Origin: Luscinia megarhynchos
Lineage: Eukaryota > Chordata > Aves > Passeriformes > Turdidae
Length of the DNA: 64,000 bases
Assembly: GCA_034336665.1 (NCBI GenBank)
Contig: CM067569.1
Coordinates: forward strand, 8,408,820 to 8,472,819
Reading direction: 5' to 3'
Positions within the stretch are counted from its first letter, which is position 1; every line of letters begins with the position of its first letter. The notes under the pieces are model-generated. The model did no database searches. It saw nothing but the letters and a program-made list of their open reading frames with translations, and was not told the origin of the DNA. The translations under genes were made by a program, and so were the position numbers. Shown here piece by piece: positions 1 through 12,100 of the stretch.

Positions 1-104
1 TAGAGGGGTGGAGGCTGGTATTTTATTTTTGAGTGCTCGAAGAGAACCTTTCTGATGGGCTGTCTGGTACATTCCTGATATCTTTTACACTTTCTCTTTT
101 CCAG

Positions 105-192
105 GCACAATCCAAAAAACAATGCATTCACAAGTGTATTTGAGACACCACTAAATATGAATGCAAAAAAACTGTCAGAAGTGGTGAGTGAG
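105..192 (+). CDS. NRAP: NRAP exon 3: LIM-to-nebulin linker
   Basis: Acceptor cttttccag, donor gtaaga. It starts with the last base of a codon, then reads HNPKNNAFTSVF, which directly follows the LIM domain in NRAP. It ends LSEVVSE in phase 0. It has 88 coding bases. A second GT (gtgagt) lies 9 bases before the chosen donor; the later donor gives the expected ending. Confidence 0.93.
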
Positions 193-3100
193 GTAAGAAG
201 CTTTAGGGTCAAATATATTTGTTGTACATTTTGATAACATACTTATGTCTCTAGTTTTGTAAGTATAAATATGTGTTTTGTACTTACCTTCCTGTGTCCT
301 TTTAGATCAGAAAGATCTCAGCTGGGTTTGAATCATAGTTTTTTTCAATGTGATTACTCATGTGAAAGAAATCTTAGATCTAGATTTGCTTCTGCTCTCA
401 GAAGTAAAATTGTTTATATCTCCTCACCTGGGTATCTGATAATCTATGCAGAAGCACAGTTCAGCTAAACTGCCCAGAGCTGCGTAAACTCAGTGACTAA
501 GTGGGATTGCACAACCTCTGGAAGTGAGAACAACTTGCTTTGTGATCTCATCAGAAAGCGCTACAAATCAGCAGATAAATTATAGCGGGGTGGGAGGCAG
601 GCGGGGGTTCCCAGAAATACTTTGTCGAGTATTTCCGCCGAACCTGAGGTGGGAAAGCACCATGTCCGAGGAGCTTTGAAGAGTTTTTTGCTGGAGGCAT
701 TTTTTCGGGGATGGAGGCATTTTTTGGGGATGGAGGCGTTTTTTGGGGATGGAGGCATTTTTTGGGAATGGAGGAATTTTTGGGGGTGGAGGCGTTTTTT
801 GGGGATGGAGGCGTTTTTGGGAATGGAGGAATATTTTGGGAATGGAGGCATTTTTGGGGATGGAGGTGTTTTTTGGGGATGGAGGCGTTTTTTGGGGATG
901 GAGGCGTTTTTTGGGGATGGAGGTGTTTTTTGGGGATGGAGGTGTTTTTGGGGATGGAGGCATTTTTTGGGAAAGGAGGTATTTTTTGGGGAAGGAGGTA
1001 TTTTTTGGGGATGGAGGCATTTTTGGGGAAGGAAGTATTTTTTGGGGATGGAGGCGTTTTTGGGGGTGGAGGTGTTTTTTGGGGATGGAGATGTTTTTGG
1101 GGAAGGAGGTATTTTTTGGGGATGGAGGTGTTTTTTGGGGACGGAGGTATTTTTTGGGGATGGAGGTGTTTTTGGGGATGGAGGTGTTTTTGGGGACGGA
1201 GGCGTTTTTTGGGGATGGAGGTTTTTTTTGGGGATGGAGGTATTTTTTGGGGATGGAGGCATTTTTGGGGATGGAGGCATTTTTTGGGGAAGGAGGTATT
1301 TTTTGGGGAAGGAGGTATTTTTTGGGGAAGGAGGTGCTTTTTGGGGATGGAGGCATTTTTTGGGGAAGGAGGTATTTTTTGGGGAAGGAGGTATTTTTTG
1401 GGAATGGAGGTATTTTTTGGGGATGGAGGTATTTTTTGGGGATGGAGGTATTTTTTGGGGACGGAGGTATTTTTTGGGGATGGAGGCGTTTTTCGGGGAT
1501 GGAGGTATTTTTGGGAGATGGAGGTATTTTTTGGGGAAGGAGGTATTTTTTGGGGACGGAGGTATTTTTTGGGGATGGAGCTGTTTTTGGGTATGGAGGC
1601 GTTTTTGGGGACGGAGGCGCCCCGGCCCTGCGGGCGCTGCTGTGCCCCCCGCGGCCGCCAGGGGCGCTCGGGGCCCGCCTGGTTCCCACGCCATCCCGGG
1701 ACATCCCGCGTTGTTCCCCCCAGACACCCTCAAACCTGAAATAAAAACACAGGAGCGCCCCGTAATCCATGGCTACCTCACTTCTCTGCTCAGTGCTGTC
1801 TCCTTGAATGCCACCCACTTTCTATATTCTAAAATAACCTTGCACATTGTGAAAATATTTCACAGGCAAAGCAATGAGTTTTGATGTGATTAGCCACCAC
1901 TAAAATTAACAAAGTTGTATTTCTTTGATTATGGCGTGCAAAATTCATTCTGGTGTCCTGTATTAGCTGTAAAAACGTGATGCACATGAACAGCCTTAGT
2001 CAGACACTGCATCATTTACCATTTTGTACAGCATTCTTGTGCCTCAGTTTTTGCAGTATCATGGGCTGTAACTATTTCAGCAATGACTGTCTCACTTATT
2101 TTAAACTGTGTGTGATGGATCTGCTCAGGAATGAGTTTGGGATTACTGCAGGTTCTATTTCTGGTTTAGGCAGTGATATGAGACTGATACTTCCAGTGCA
2201 TGTGAGTACACAAGCCAGAGAAGTCACAGCTCAAAGATCACTTTCCCTTGTTTTACACACCTTAAACACCTTCTGTCCTTTTCAATCACATAATAGGGTT
2301 CTGTTCCAGAGAGAAAATTGCTGAGGGTATTAAAGAAGCTGTTTTTGCAGTACCTGCTTAAAGGAAGTACTTCTCTATAAAGTACAGAAATTTTGAGAGC
2401 AGGAAAATTTTTCACTAGTAGATGTATAAAATAATGATAACTTGAGAAAAGGTTTCACTTGAGACTATGGAAGTTTGTTGTTTTTATATTTATTTCTGAT
2501 GCAGAAAATGGAATGTTTCTTCAATCCCAACATGATGTTCTCACATAAGTTGATACAACAACTGGAGTGCAAAGACAAAAATTAGGTCTCTCTATACAGA
2601 ATTTCTGGTTTAGCAGGCAAATCATTCAGCTCTCTGCACCTCTGTGCTTAGTTTATAAATGGGAATAATGGTACATGTGCTCAGTAACGTTTCTGTCCAG
2701 TCAATTTAAATTTCCTGCTCTGGGTTTTTACATCTGAAGGGTGAGCTGTGTAACAGAGCTGTGATTCCAGTTGGATTTCTACATGCTATCATGATAAAAG
2801 CAGCAGTAGGAACATAATGACCCAGGACTAAATACAGCAGTCATTTACATATGCACAGTTAGGGTATGATACTTAGTGAACAGTGTGCAGGGAAATAGGA
2901 GAGTAGAATAATGCTCACTTGGTAACAGTGTTTTCACCTAATGCATTGACATACTCTGCTTGAAATTTCATAAGGATTTCAATTCTCATAGATTATTTCC
3001 CACAAAAGTATTATCTAAAGATCAAATTATTCTTTCAGAGTGTCATGCCAGTTTTCAGGTGTAATATGCTGCTCCTTTACATATGTGCAGCTCCTATACT

Positions 3101-6100
3101 GGCAGAAATCTTAGAAGCTGGGTGTGGACTACAAAGCAGAGTTTTGGTCTTAGGGCTAAAAGCAATCATCACCTTGTCTCTCCTGCTATTTTTCTCCAAA
3201 TGGAGTGTGTGTTGGTATGTACTACTAAAATGAGTAATTATCTTTTCTTTTCCTCTTTTTTTTTTTTTTTCTCTTTTTAAGATAAAATATCGAGAAGAGA
3301 GTGAACAACTGAAATCAGTCTTTCAGTGGGATGTAAGGTCCAGAGAAATTGAAAGTGTCTATAAAGCCCAGCAGCTGGCTACCCAGGTAAGAAATATCCC
3401 TCGAGTCTCCAAGCCAGCAGCCTGCAGGACACCAAGGATTTGCCCTGGCTGTCCTGACTGTTAGGGGTTTAACCACAACATTTCAGTGCTGAAAAAACCC
3501 AAAACCCCAGCCTTTGCTTCTCATTTGGCTAAACTTTTCAAGATGAAATAGCTCAATGAAAGCTTAGGATAGAAGAATCAGAAGGTGAGGAAGGGAGAGT
3601 GTTCTACAGTGCAGGTACAGCCATACTCTATGTGTCTTCTCTCTCTACTGGCACTGGAGCTTCACAGCAGGGGATCTGATTCCCAGGGGCTGTTATTTGA
3701 GTTTCACTCCAGGATCCTGGATCTTGTCATCTTGATGTCAGTTCTTGCTGTACAAGTTCTGCCTTGGCACTCTGAAGGGATGTGGAATTGTGCTGCACGG
3801 TTTCACTTCCACAGCACTGTGCTTCCTTTTTTGCCTCCCTGTCAGATCAGTTGTTTGAGTGTTAAAACCAGGGTGAAGATAGGTAGTTATTTAGTTCCTG
3901 TTTTGTAGAATGCTTACTATGCTGCCTATGGAGAAGGAAAATCGTGGTACCCAGGAACAATCCCAGATCCTGAGATGGTCAAGATTACACAGGCACAGAA
4001 GGCTCTGGCTGATGTAAGTGCACTCATGTTTGGCTTTATTTTCATGGTTTCTCATATTCTGAAGACTTGAAAATGCATCAAAGTCAGTCTTTGGTAAGAT
4101 GTCACCTCGAGGCTTTGCAGGAAGAATATCTGGAGGGTCTGTCTACACTCTGATCCTTGTTAAGATGTTGCCAAAGGAGAGACTGACATTTTTATTTCTT
4201 CCAATAACAATACTTAGCCATGTAAGTGATTAAAGTCACATAAGAGTTCTATTGCCATCATGCATTTATATATTTATGTAACTCAGAAGCACTTCAACTG
4301 CTCAGCAAACTGAGGTGGTCTGATCCAGCAGGCAGTGCTCTTTCTCTCAGTACAGCAGAACTCATGGTGGAAAATGTGCTGTAATTTCCACAGACCAGAC
4401 TTTTCATTGACTGAATTTCCATGACTGATGAAAATTATTTCTGAATTATGACTGTGTCCTTGCAATGGGTTAGTGATCTAATCAACATAGGCAATTAGCA
4501 GGGGATAATTGATATGAATGAGAAATATTTTCTCTTGTATGAAGGAAATAGTTGTGACTAACAGACTTATAAAGTGTAAATGCTTTAATTTGTTTGCTTT
4601 TAAATAAAATGATACATACCTTTAGGAGGCAGGCATGAAAAAGAGAAATCACATTAAACTACAGTGGATTAATCTCTAATAAACAAATTAATCTTCCAGT
4701 TTCAATACACAGAAGAATATGAGCCACGAAGAGGCAAAGGCAGCTTCCCTGCTATGATCACTCCAGGTTATCAGGTTGCTAAGAGAGCCACCCAGCTAAG
4801 CAGTAATGTAAGTCACAGGGGTTTTTAATTGTATTTTACACTTCTGGGTTTGGAGAATGCTGGGTTCAGGCCATTCTCTTGAGATGTTAGATTCTATGTT
4901 ATACTCTTACAAAGTGACAAAATATTAACATGATGCAGAAAACAGAGTTAACAAACCACTTGACCATGGAAGACAATCATATAGAATAAATGACAATGTA
5001 GATATTTCCTGGAAAATGTGGCAACTTTTGATGTAATTTATCACAACCTGGAAAAGTTTGTGACTCACTCCTGAAATTTTAATTTAATTCATTATCTTTA
5101 CTTTCACATTATGGCTTTATTAATCTAATTATTTACATTTGACATTTTCCACTTTATTATTTGAAATAAAATAGCTGTAATATTGAAATTAATTAATATA
5201 CAGGCTACTTTAAATTTATTTATTTAAATTGCTTATTTATAAAAAGAACAATTCACATGAAAAAGATAAGTAAAACTAAATCCCTATAAAAATAATTTTA
5301 AAGTATTGTATTGTTTTCTACAAACACTATCTGCATTGCCATTGCAGTATGATCTTGGGACATTAATGGCTATGCTCATGGTATTTTAATCACACGTATG
5401 GCTCACATATATCAAGTGGAAATTTGAATATCTGGGTCCATTTCTGTCTGTTTCTGGTATTCACTATAAGGAAATTGGGCCTTAATATATGGATAGCTTG
5501 ACTGTGGAGAGTGGAGAGTGTCACAACTGCTCTTGCTCATTTTCTCTAGAAGCCTTCTGACAGGAAATGTACTTTTGCTGCTTGCTGTTTGTAATATGGA
5601 TATGTATGTTTTCCTCTGCAGGTGGAATATAAACGTGGGCATGAAGAGAGAGTTTCAAAGTTCACCTCTGTTGTAGACACTCCAGATATACTTCATGCAA
5701 AGGCTGGAGCACACCTTGCAAGTGATGTAAGTAATACAAAATAGATGTATCTGTTTCTGGCTCTGCAAGTGGTTCCTAGGGTATTTATAAGTTACTTGAA
5801 ATTATGAACACAAAGAATAATAAAAAATCAATGTTTTAAAGGCAGACTTGTTTTATCATTAAGCATTAATATTTTCAGTTACAAAGGCCACATTCAATTG
5901 AGGCCATTTTAGGCTGTCAGACCAGAAGCTGGGGAACCAGTCTGCTCCATACCCAGCAACTGGCTGCCATGCAAAGTAAAGAAAGAAGCTGCCTGACTCT
6001 AATGTAAATAGAGCAAGCATCTTGCAGACACCTGAATTATTTCTTTAAAAAACTCTTTTCATCCTACACCCTGAACAAGACAAAGGGGCCATGCAGAAGA

Positions 6101-9100
6101 TGTGTGATTGTGTAAAGACCAAATTGCAAAGGTGCAGACTTCATGGTCCATCTCACTTTTGGCAGATGACAGTTATTGAATGTCTGACTTTGCAACTTTA
6201 AGGATTGATTTTGTGTGCAATCAAGATACATTTGCTCTAATTGATGCTGAACTGTCTTGAAATTTTACAGCTGAAATACACAGAGGACTTTGAAGAACGG
6301 CAGGGAAGAGGCAGCTTTCCTGCTATGATCACTCCAGCTTATCAAATTGCCAAGAGAGCAAATGAATTAGCCAGTGATGTAAGTGTCCAAAGCAAAGTCT
6401 CTTTTGGGAAAGAAAACATTAAACTGTCACACAAATTTTGAATTAAAACATTTACTGGCAGAGATTCCATGAGCATGGCATACTGATTCTTACTGGCTTT
6501 CTTTTCCTTTCCAAACATAACAAAACCACAACACCCTTGTACTCTTTAATAAGCACCATAAAAGGATATCAGTATTCCTTCAAAATGTACAGTTAATTGT
6601 GCTTTGTTATTGGAAACTGAAAGAAAAGCTCTTTTTGTTGGAGAAGGTAACATATGGAAGAGCATATAACTCAAAGGAAGTGAATTTAAAACATTGTTAA
6701 GAGTCATTGAGGAAAATAAGAGATCCATAATTCTGAAGGTAAAAGCAACTGACTCTAAAACAATTACATGTTTTTGTTTGCCTTTGATCTGTGGAAAACC
6801 CTTCACTTTTGTCAGCAAACACACATGGTGATTAAAGGGCAGCATCAGGTTACAGGCATTGTTTTGACTTCAGCAAATGTAGTGCAAATCTTGGTCTAAA
6901 CTTGAAGGCTGATTGCCTAAAATTCCCTTTATCACTGGGGATAAAACACCTTTCAAAAACAAACCCATTTATTGATGAGGTTCAGGTGAACCCTATGGAA
7001 AAAAAAATGTTCTGTGGTAACTTTGGATTTGCCTTACAATCAGCTTTATGTTTTAAAACTGCTGGAGCATCTGGGATTAGCCACTGTCAAGCAGGTGGTG
7101 CTGAACACCCTGAACCAATGGTCTGGGTTGTAGTGGCAAGTCCTGTGTTCCTGCTGCATTATTATAAAGTACACTACTAGTTCTGTTTTCATATCTTCAA
7201 GTAACATATTTGACTTGTGCAGGTTGGTGGCAATGGGAATTTTGAGAATTTTGAGAATTTTGACAACACGTGCATGTCATTTGTTGTTATTTATTGTGCA
7301 GCATCTGTGTACCAGACTAAACTCACCCAGATTATTCATCTCCTTTTCCTGCTAGGTAAAGTATCATCAAAAATATGAGAAGGACATCAAGGGAAAAGCC
7401 AGCCATGCAGCTGGAACAGATGTTGCTCTTGCAAGAGAAAATGCTGATCAATATGGACAGGTATGCAACATCCAAGAGATAGCTGTGCTGATGTTGGTCA
7501 TTACTACAGCTGATTGCTCAAGGCTTTAGAAACTGGTGACATCTATTCTCACTGTTGTTTTCCTGTGTGGGAAAACAAGGTCTCAGGGGAAAGGAGGGTG
7601 TGCAAAGAGCACTGAGCTCCTAAAGTGCCACGTGTCTGTCACTGGCACCTAAAGATGTGACTGCAAGGTGGCTGCACTGTCCCTGCAGGACCCTTATGGC
7701 AGGGCCATTCCTAAAAACTGACCTTGGCAAATTCATCTGTGTGCATGCACACACTCTACACTTCTGTTGTGGTGCAATGTGTCACACTGAAACGTGTTTA
7801 CTCGAGGAAATATTCCCATTCCATGAATGAGGAAATACAGTCAGGAGAAAAATGAAAGGGTTGTGAAATGGTAGAAAGTTGGCAGATGGTTAGGTGCCTT
7901 TTCCCAGTGGGTATTTTCACAAATCTTAGGAGATTTGCAGCTCTAAATATGTGTGAACAGCATTGAATCTCTTAGATTTCACTTCCTCTAGAAAAAGGAA
8001 TTATAAGCCTGACAAGCTGTAGTTCTGTATTTGTGGAACCAAATAGACTTTAATTCTGTTTTGGTCAGTGGCATTTGTTTTGCTTATGCTTCATTTTTAA
8101 GGGAATACAATTGGTTTTGTGGTTGTCCAAAATGCATTTAAAATTCTATTTCAATTAAGTTAGGGAAATAAAACAGCTAAATAGAAATGAATGCAGCTAA
8201 ATGGAACTTGAAAGGAATTGAATAGTGGTGTTGTATACAGAAAACTATATGGTTAATCTCAGGGGGTTTTGTCCTGCTTCTCAGCAGAAAATATACTTTG
8301 TGCCATATACTTTGGAGAAATGAAGGAACAGGGGCTGTATTTTCCTAAAACCTTTGGTACTTTACATTTCTTCACTTCTTCTGTCCAAATCTACATTTAG
8401 TATTCTGTGAAAAGCAAACCATCCTTGAAGAATATGAGTTTAGAATTGTAGTAATGAATCCTTCAATTAGTTCTGTCTTTTGAACTGCTACAAGTTTTAA
8501 TAGGAATAAACAAATAAAATGAATTTGAAAAAGCTCTAATTACATTTCTAAGCATTAGAATGCTTCTGTTTTAGAATTAATTTAAGTTTTCTTTCTTTGA
8601 AAGTGTCTTTGAAACTTCAGTCATGGACTTCAAATTCGATTTGAGTTTTAATCTTTATAGATTGGATACTGATATTATTAGTCAAATAACACAGAGTCAC
8701 TGAAATTAATGGATTTTTCTGAGTAAATTGTGACTTAACATGGGTACAGGGATTAGATTTCTAACTGTTGAGATCATCAACAATGAATTGAGTGTGCATC
8801 AGACAGATATATATAGATATGCATATATATATATATATGCAAGTGCATATTTTTATATATAACATGAGACAATTTAAGGAATCCTACTGTAAAATTCCTG
8901 TGCTGTTTTGTTCATGTTTAAAAACTTTAAGAGTGGCCAAAGCAGTTTTCTGAAACTTTGAATATATGCACAATATTAGAAAGGATATTAAAATGTATTC
9001 AAGAAAGAAGCAAAAGACAGGTTGGTCTGGAAAATTCAAACTCATGAATGGTATTTTAAGAAAATAACTCATCTGATTAATCAACTCTATTTTTTATTTT

Positions 9101-12100
9101 CTATGCCTGTTTATAGAATAATTTAATGCCATTGTAACTATGGCATCATATTGTTCACAAACTCGTGGCATGACCTATTTTAAAACACAACATTGATAGT
9201 GCACAAAATTACCTACAGTGGATGGTTTTGCATTGAGAACACACAAAAGAATATCCCAGATATTTGTAGTCCTTCCTATCTGTGCTCTCCATGGCATTCT
9301 TGACATCCATTCTATTCATGGCACATTCTATTTTCACTCTAGCTGTCTCTACTACCAAAAGATTTACACAATATTGCAGAGAAGATACATTACACTATAT
9401 CTCACTTGTTTGTATTCTTGTTTGGTACTCCATATTCTCCCCAGATCTTGGTACAGAAGGCTTTAGGGTTTTATTGTCCATTACAATTGAAAAAGAAATC
9501 TCTAGTATTTTGCTGTTAAACTATCTAAATGAGTTTCAATTTTTCAAATATTTACACATAAACTTATCTGTAGATGGATTTAAGGGTGTTACTTCCACAA
9601 CAATTGGGGTTTTTTTTAATCTGACAAATGGAATTTTGTGGTTTTGCTCACTAAGGAGTTTGGCATTTTGATATCTAGGTATATCTGCTTTATTTATTAC
9701 TCCCTCTTTAAAAAACATCACTGCACTAGAGAAATATTATTTTTGGTGAATTATAATGTGAAAAATGACCATGAAATATCAGCTAACTTCTGTAATACCA
9801 CAAAGGAAGGTTGATCCTATGTTAAACTTGTTGACTTTAAGCAAGTCCCCTGGCTAACCAAACCATTAGCTATTTTTATAATATTCCAGAGAAATGTGTT
9901 GACAAACAGAGAGGCAAGTAGATATCTCTGTAAGAAATGAGGTGACATCAGAAGGGTGTATGTCATTGTACACTTGAATGCTCTCTTCACCACATCTAAT
10001 AGCTGCCTAAATTTCTCTCAGAATGCAGCACAGGTAACTTCAGAGGCATAGGTAATTTAATAGGTCAATTTATTCTTTTATTTTGGTGATTTTTTCATAA
10101 AAAAATTAAAAACCATGAGGCCATGAGCCTTCCTACAAGGGACTGTGGGGCTTTGTGAAATAACCCATGGCCCCAGCTGCCCATGTGTGATGAGTAAACA
10201 CTCTGAATTTTCTTCCAGGGGGTATATGGAAGAGTTTGAGGAGCGCAGAGGGAAAGGAAGCTTTCCTGCTATGATCACTCCAGCTTATCAAAATGCCAAG
10301 AAAGCAAATGAATTGGCAAGTGATGTAAGTATGAACCCTGAATCAATATGATTCATAAACAATTAAAACCAGCAGTTTGTCAGAGCAGTGCCTGGGAGGA
10401 GAATGCTAAAACTGCACTTGAGAAGTAAACAAAAGTGACATTTTGCTGCATTGCTGGGAACTGGATGGCTCAGGGGATTAATAATATCCATTAATAGAAG
10501 GGGGCACAGCTCCAACTTGCATGAGGGAGGAGATGGATGTAGCAACTAATGGGGATCCCTACTGCTAGGTTAACCCTCCTGGCAAATCTGCACCTGTATT
10601 ATTAATGAAACCTTCAACTGCCTTAATCATCCTGTGGACTACTGTGGTATTCCCAGTAGTGAATAAATGGAGGATGAATAAACTGTACTGGTTTTGATAT
10701 TTTGATGTATCATGCCTCCAGCACAAAGCAAGTCATATGGAGGAAAAGAAGCACAGAGTATGACACTGTCACAAACATGAGCTTATTCCTGGGATGTGAT
10801 TTTTGCTTTTGGGGGGTAACCTAAAGAATTGGCAAGGAGGTGGTGGTGTGTGATTCCTGCACCCAGCCCTTCCATTAGGGGGCCTGAGCCCTGTTTGGGA
10901 GACCATTTCTGGCGGTGACAAATGGGCCAGCCTGTGGGTCAGTACCCTGTGGCTGCTCTGAAGGGCTCCTGTGAGTGACAACTTTGGTGGTGTGGACACC
11001 TGTCCCCAATGGGGTTGCCTGAGCTGATGAGCTCAGTCTGTTTTCTGAGCAGCTAACAGATGGTTGAGTCCTTCAGCTTCTATTAGTCTGGACTAGACAT
11101 GAGCACTAAACTGGAGTGGAAGGGTCAGTCATGTTCTGTTACCTGAGCTGATCACTGGGAGAATATAACACACCTCAAATCCTCTGTGACCAACCCCAGT
11201 CTGATGACAAACTCTCTGATCCCCTGTTTAAACATGAAATATTTAACCTTTCCAGATAAAGATCACAGTTGTTTTATAGGTTTTAGAAATTCTAATGGTC
11301 AGTGGCAATAAAATTTGCACACTACAGTACTTACCAACCTGCCTTATAGTTTTAGAGCCTGAGGAAATGTGTGCAGATTTGGAAAATAAGAAAACCAAAA
11401 CACTTTGAATTTCAGTTCATATAAAGTAATTTATAAGAGGCCAAGTACTACCTGTTGTCACCCACCCAATTTATAACCTGATGTCTAAATTAAATTTTAA
11501 AATCCCTTATTTCAATCTTGTTTTCATAGAGAAATGTAATTCCCTTAAACATGCTAAAAGTACAAAAAGATACAGTTTTTTTAAAACAAGCTGCTTTCTA
11601 CAAAAGGAAAAGTTTTCAGAGCACTTGTTGATTATCTCTGACTAAAATTAAGTATCGAAGATTAACTTCATTAATAGAAAAGCACACAAACTCCAGCCAA
11701 GAATCTGCCAGTAATCTGTTCAAGCTATGAACAACAACAGGGCTGTTCAGTCTATGTCAAAAATTTATAAAAAATGCTACCTAGTAATATGTCTTGAGAG
11801 GGACTGTGAAGGGCTTTGGGGTTATATTTGGCTTATTCAAGGTAGTAAATACAGTTTTTCAGCTTGGCAAGTTCCATTTACTTATCAAAGCCAGCACAGG
11901 GAAGATATTATCCTGACTCATGAAGGCAGTCTAAATAGTAAGGATGAAAAGGTGCACATCTATTTTGTAATTCTCCCTACTTCTTTTCAGATAAAATACA
12001 AGAAAGATCTTTCCAAGATGAAAGGTGCAGCTCACTTTCACTCCCTAACAGCTGAAGACAACTTGGTCCTTAAACAAGCCCAAAGTGTTAACAAGCTTGT

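Larger units (their letters stand above)
193..3281 (+). other. NRAP intron 3 (long, with a GC-rich minisatellite island)
   Basis: About 3.1 kb. AT-rich except for roughly 580-1730, where a G-rich flank, a 19-bp minisatellite and a CpG-rich block sit together. A long T/C tract (3242-3279) precedes the exon 4 acceptor. No coding exon is visible. Confidence 0.8.

Noticed and set aside
561..1884. Open frames of 333-420 codons on both strands
   Set aside because: They are the 19-bp minisatellite read in every frame, with no splice signals, domain or conserved codon pattern.
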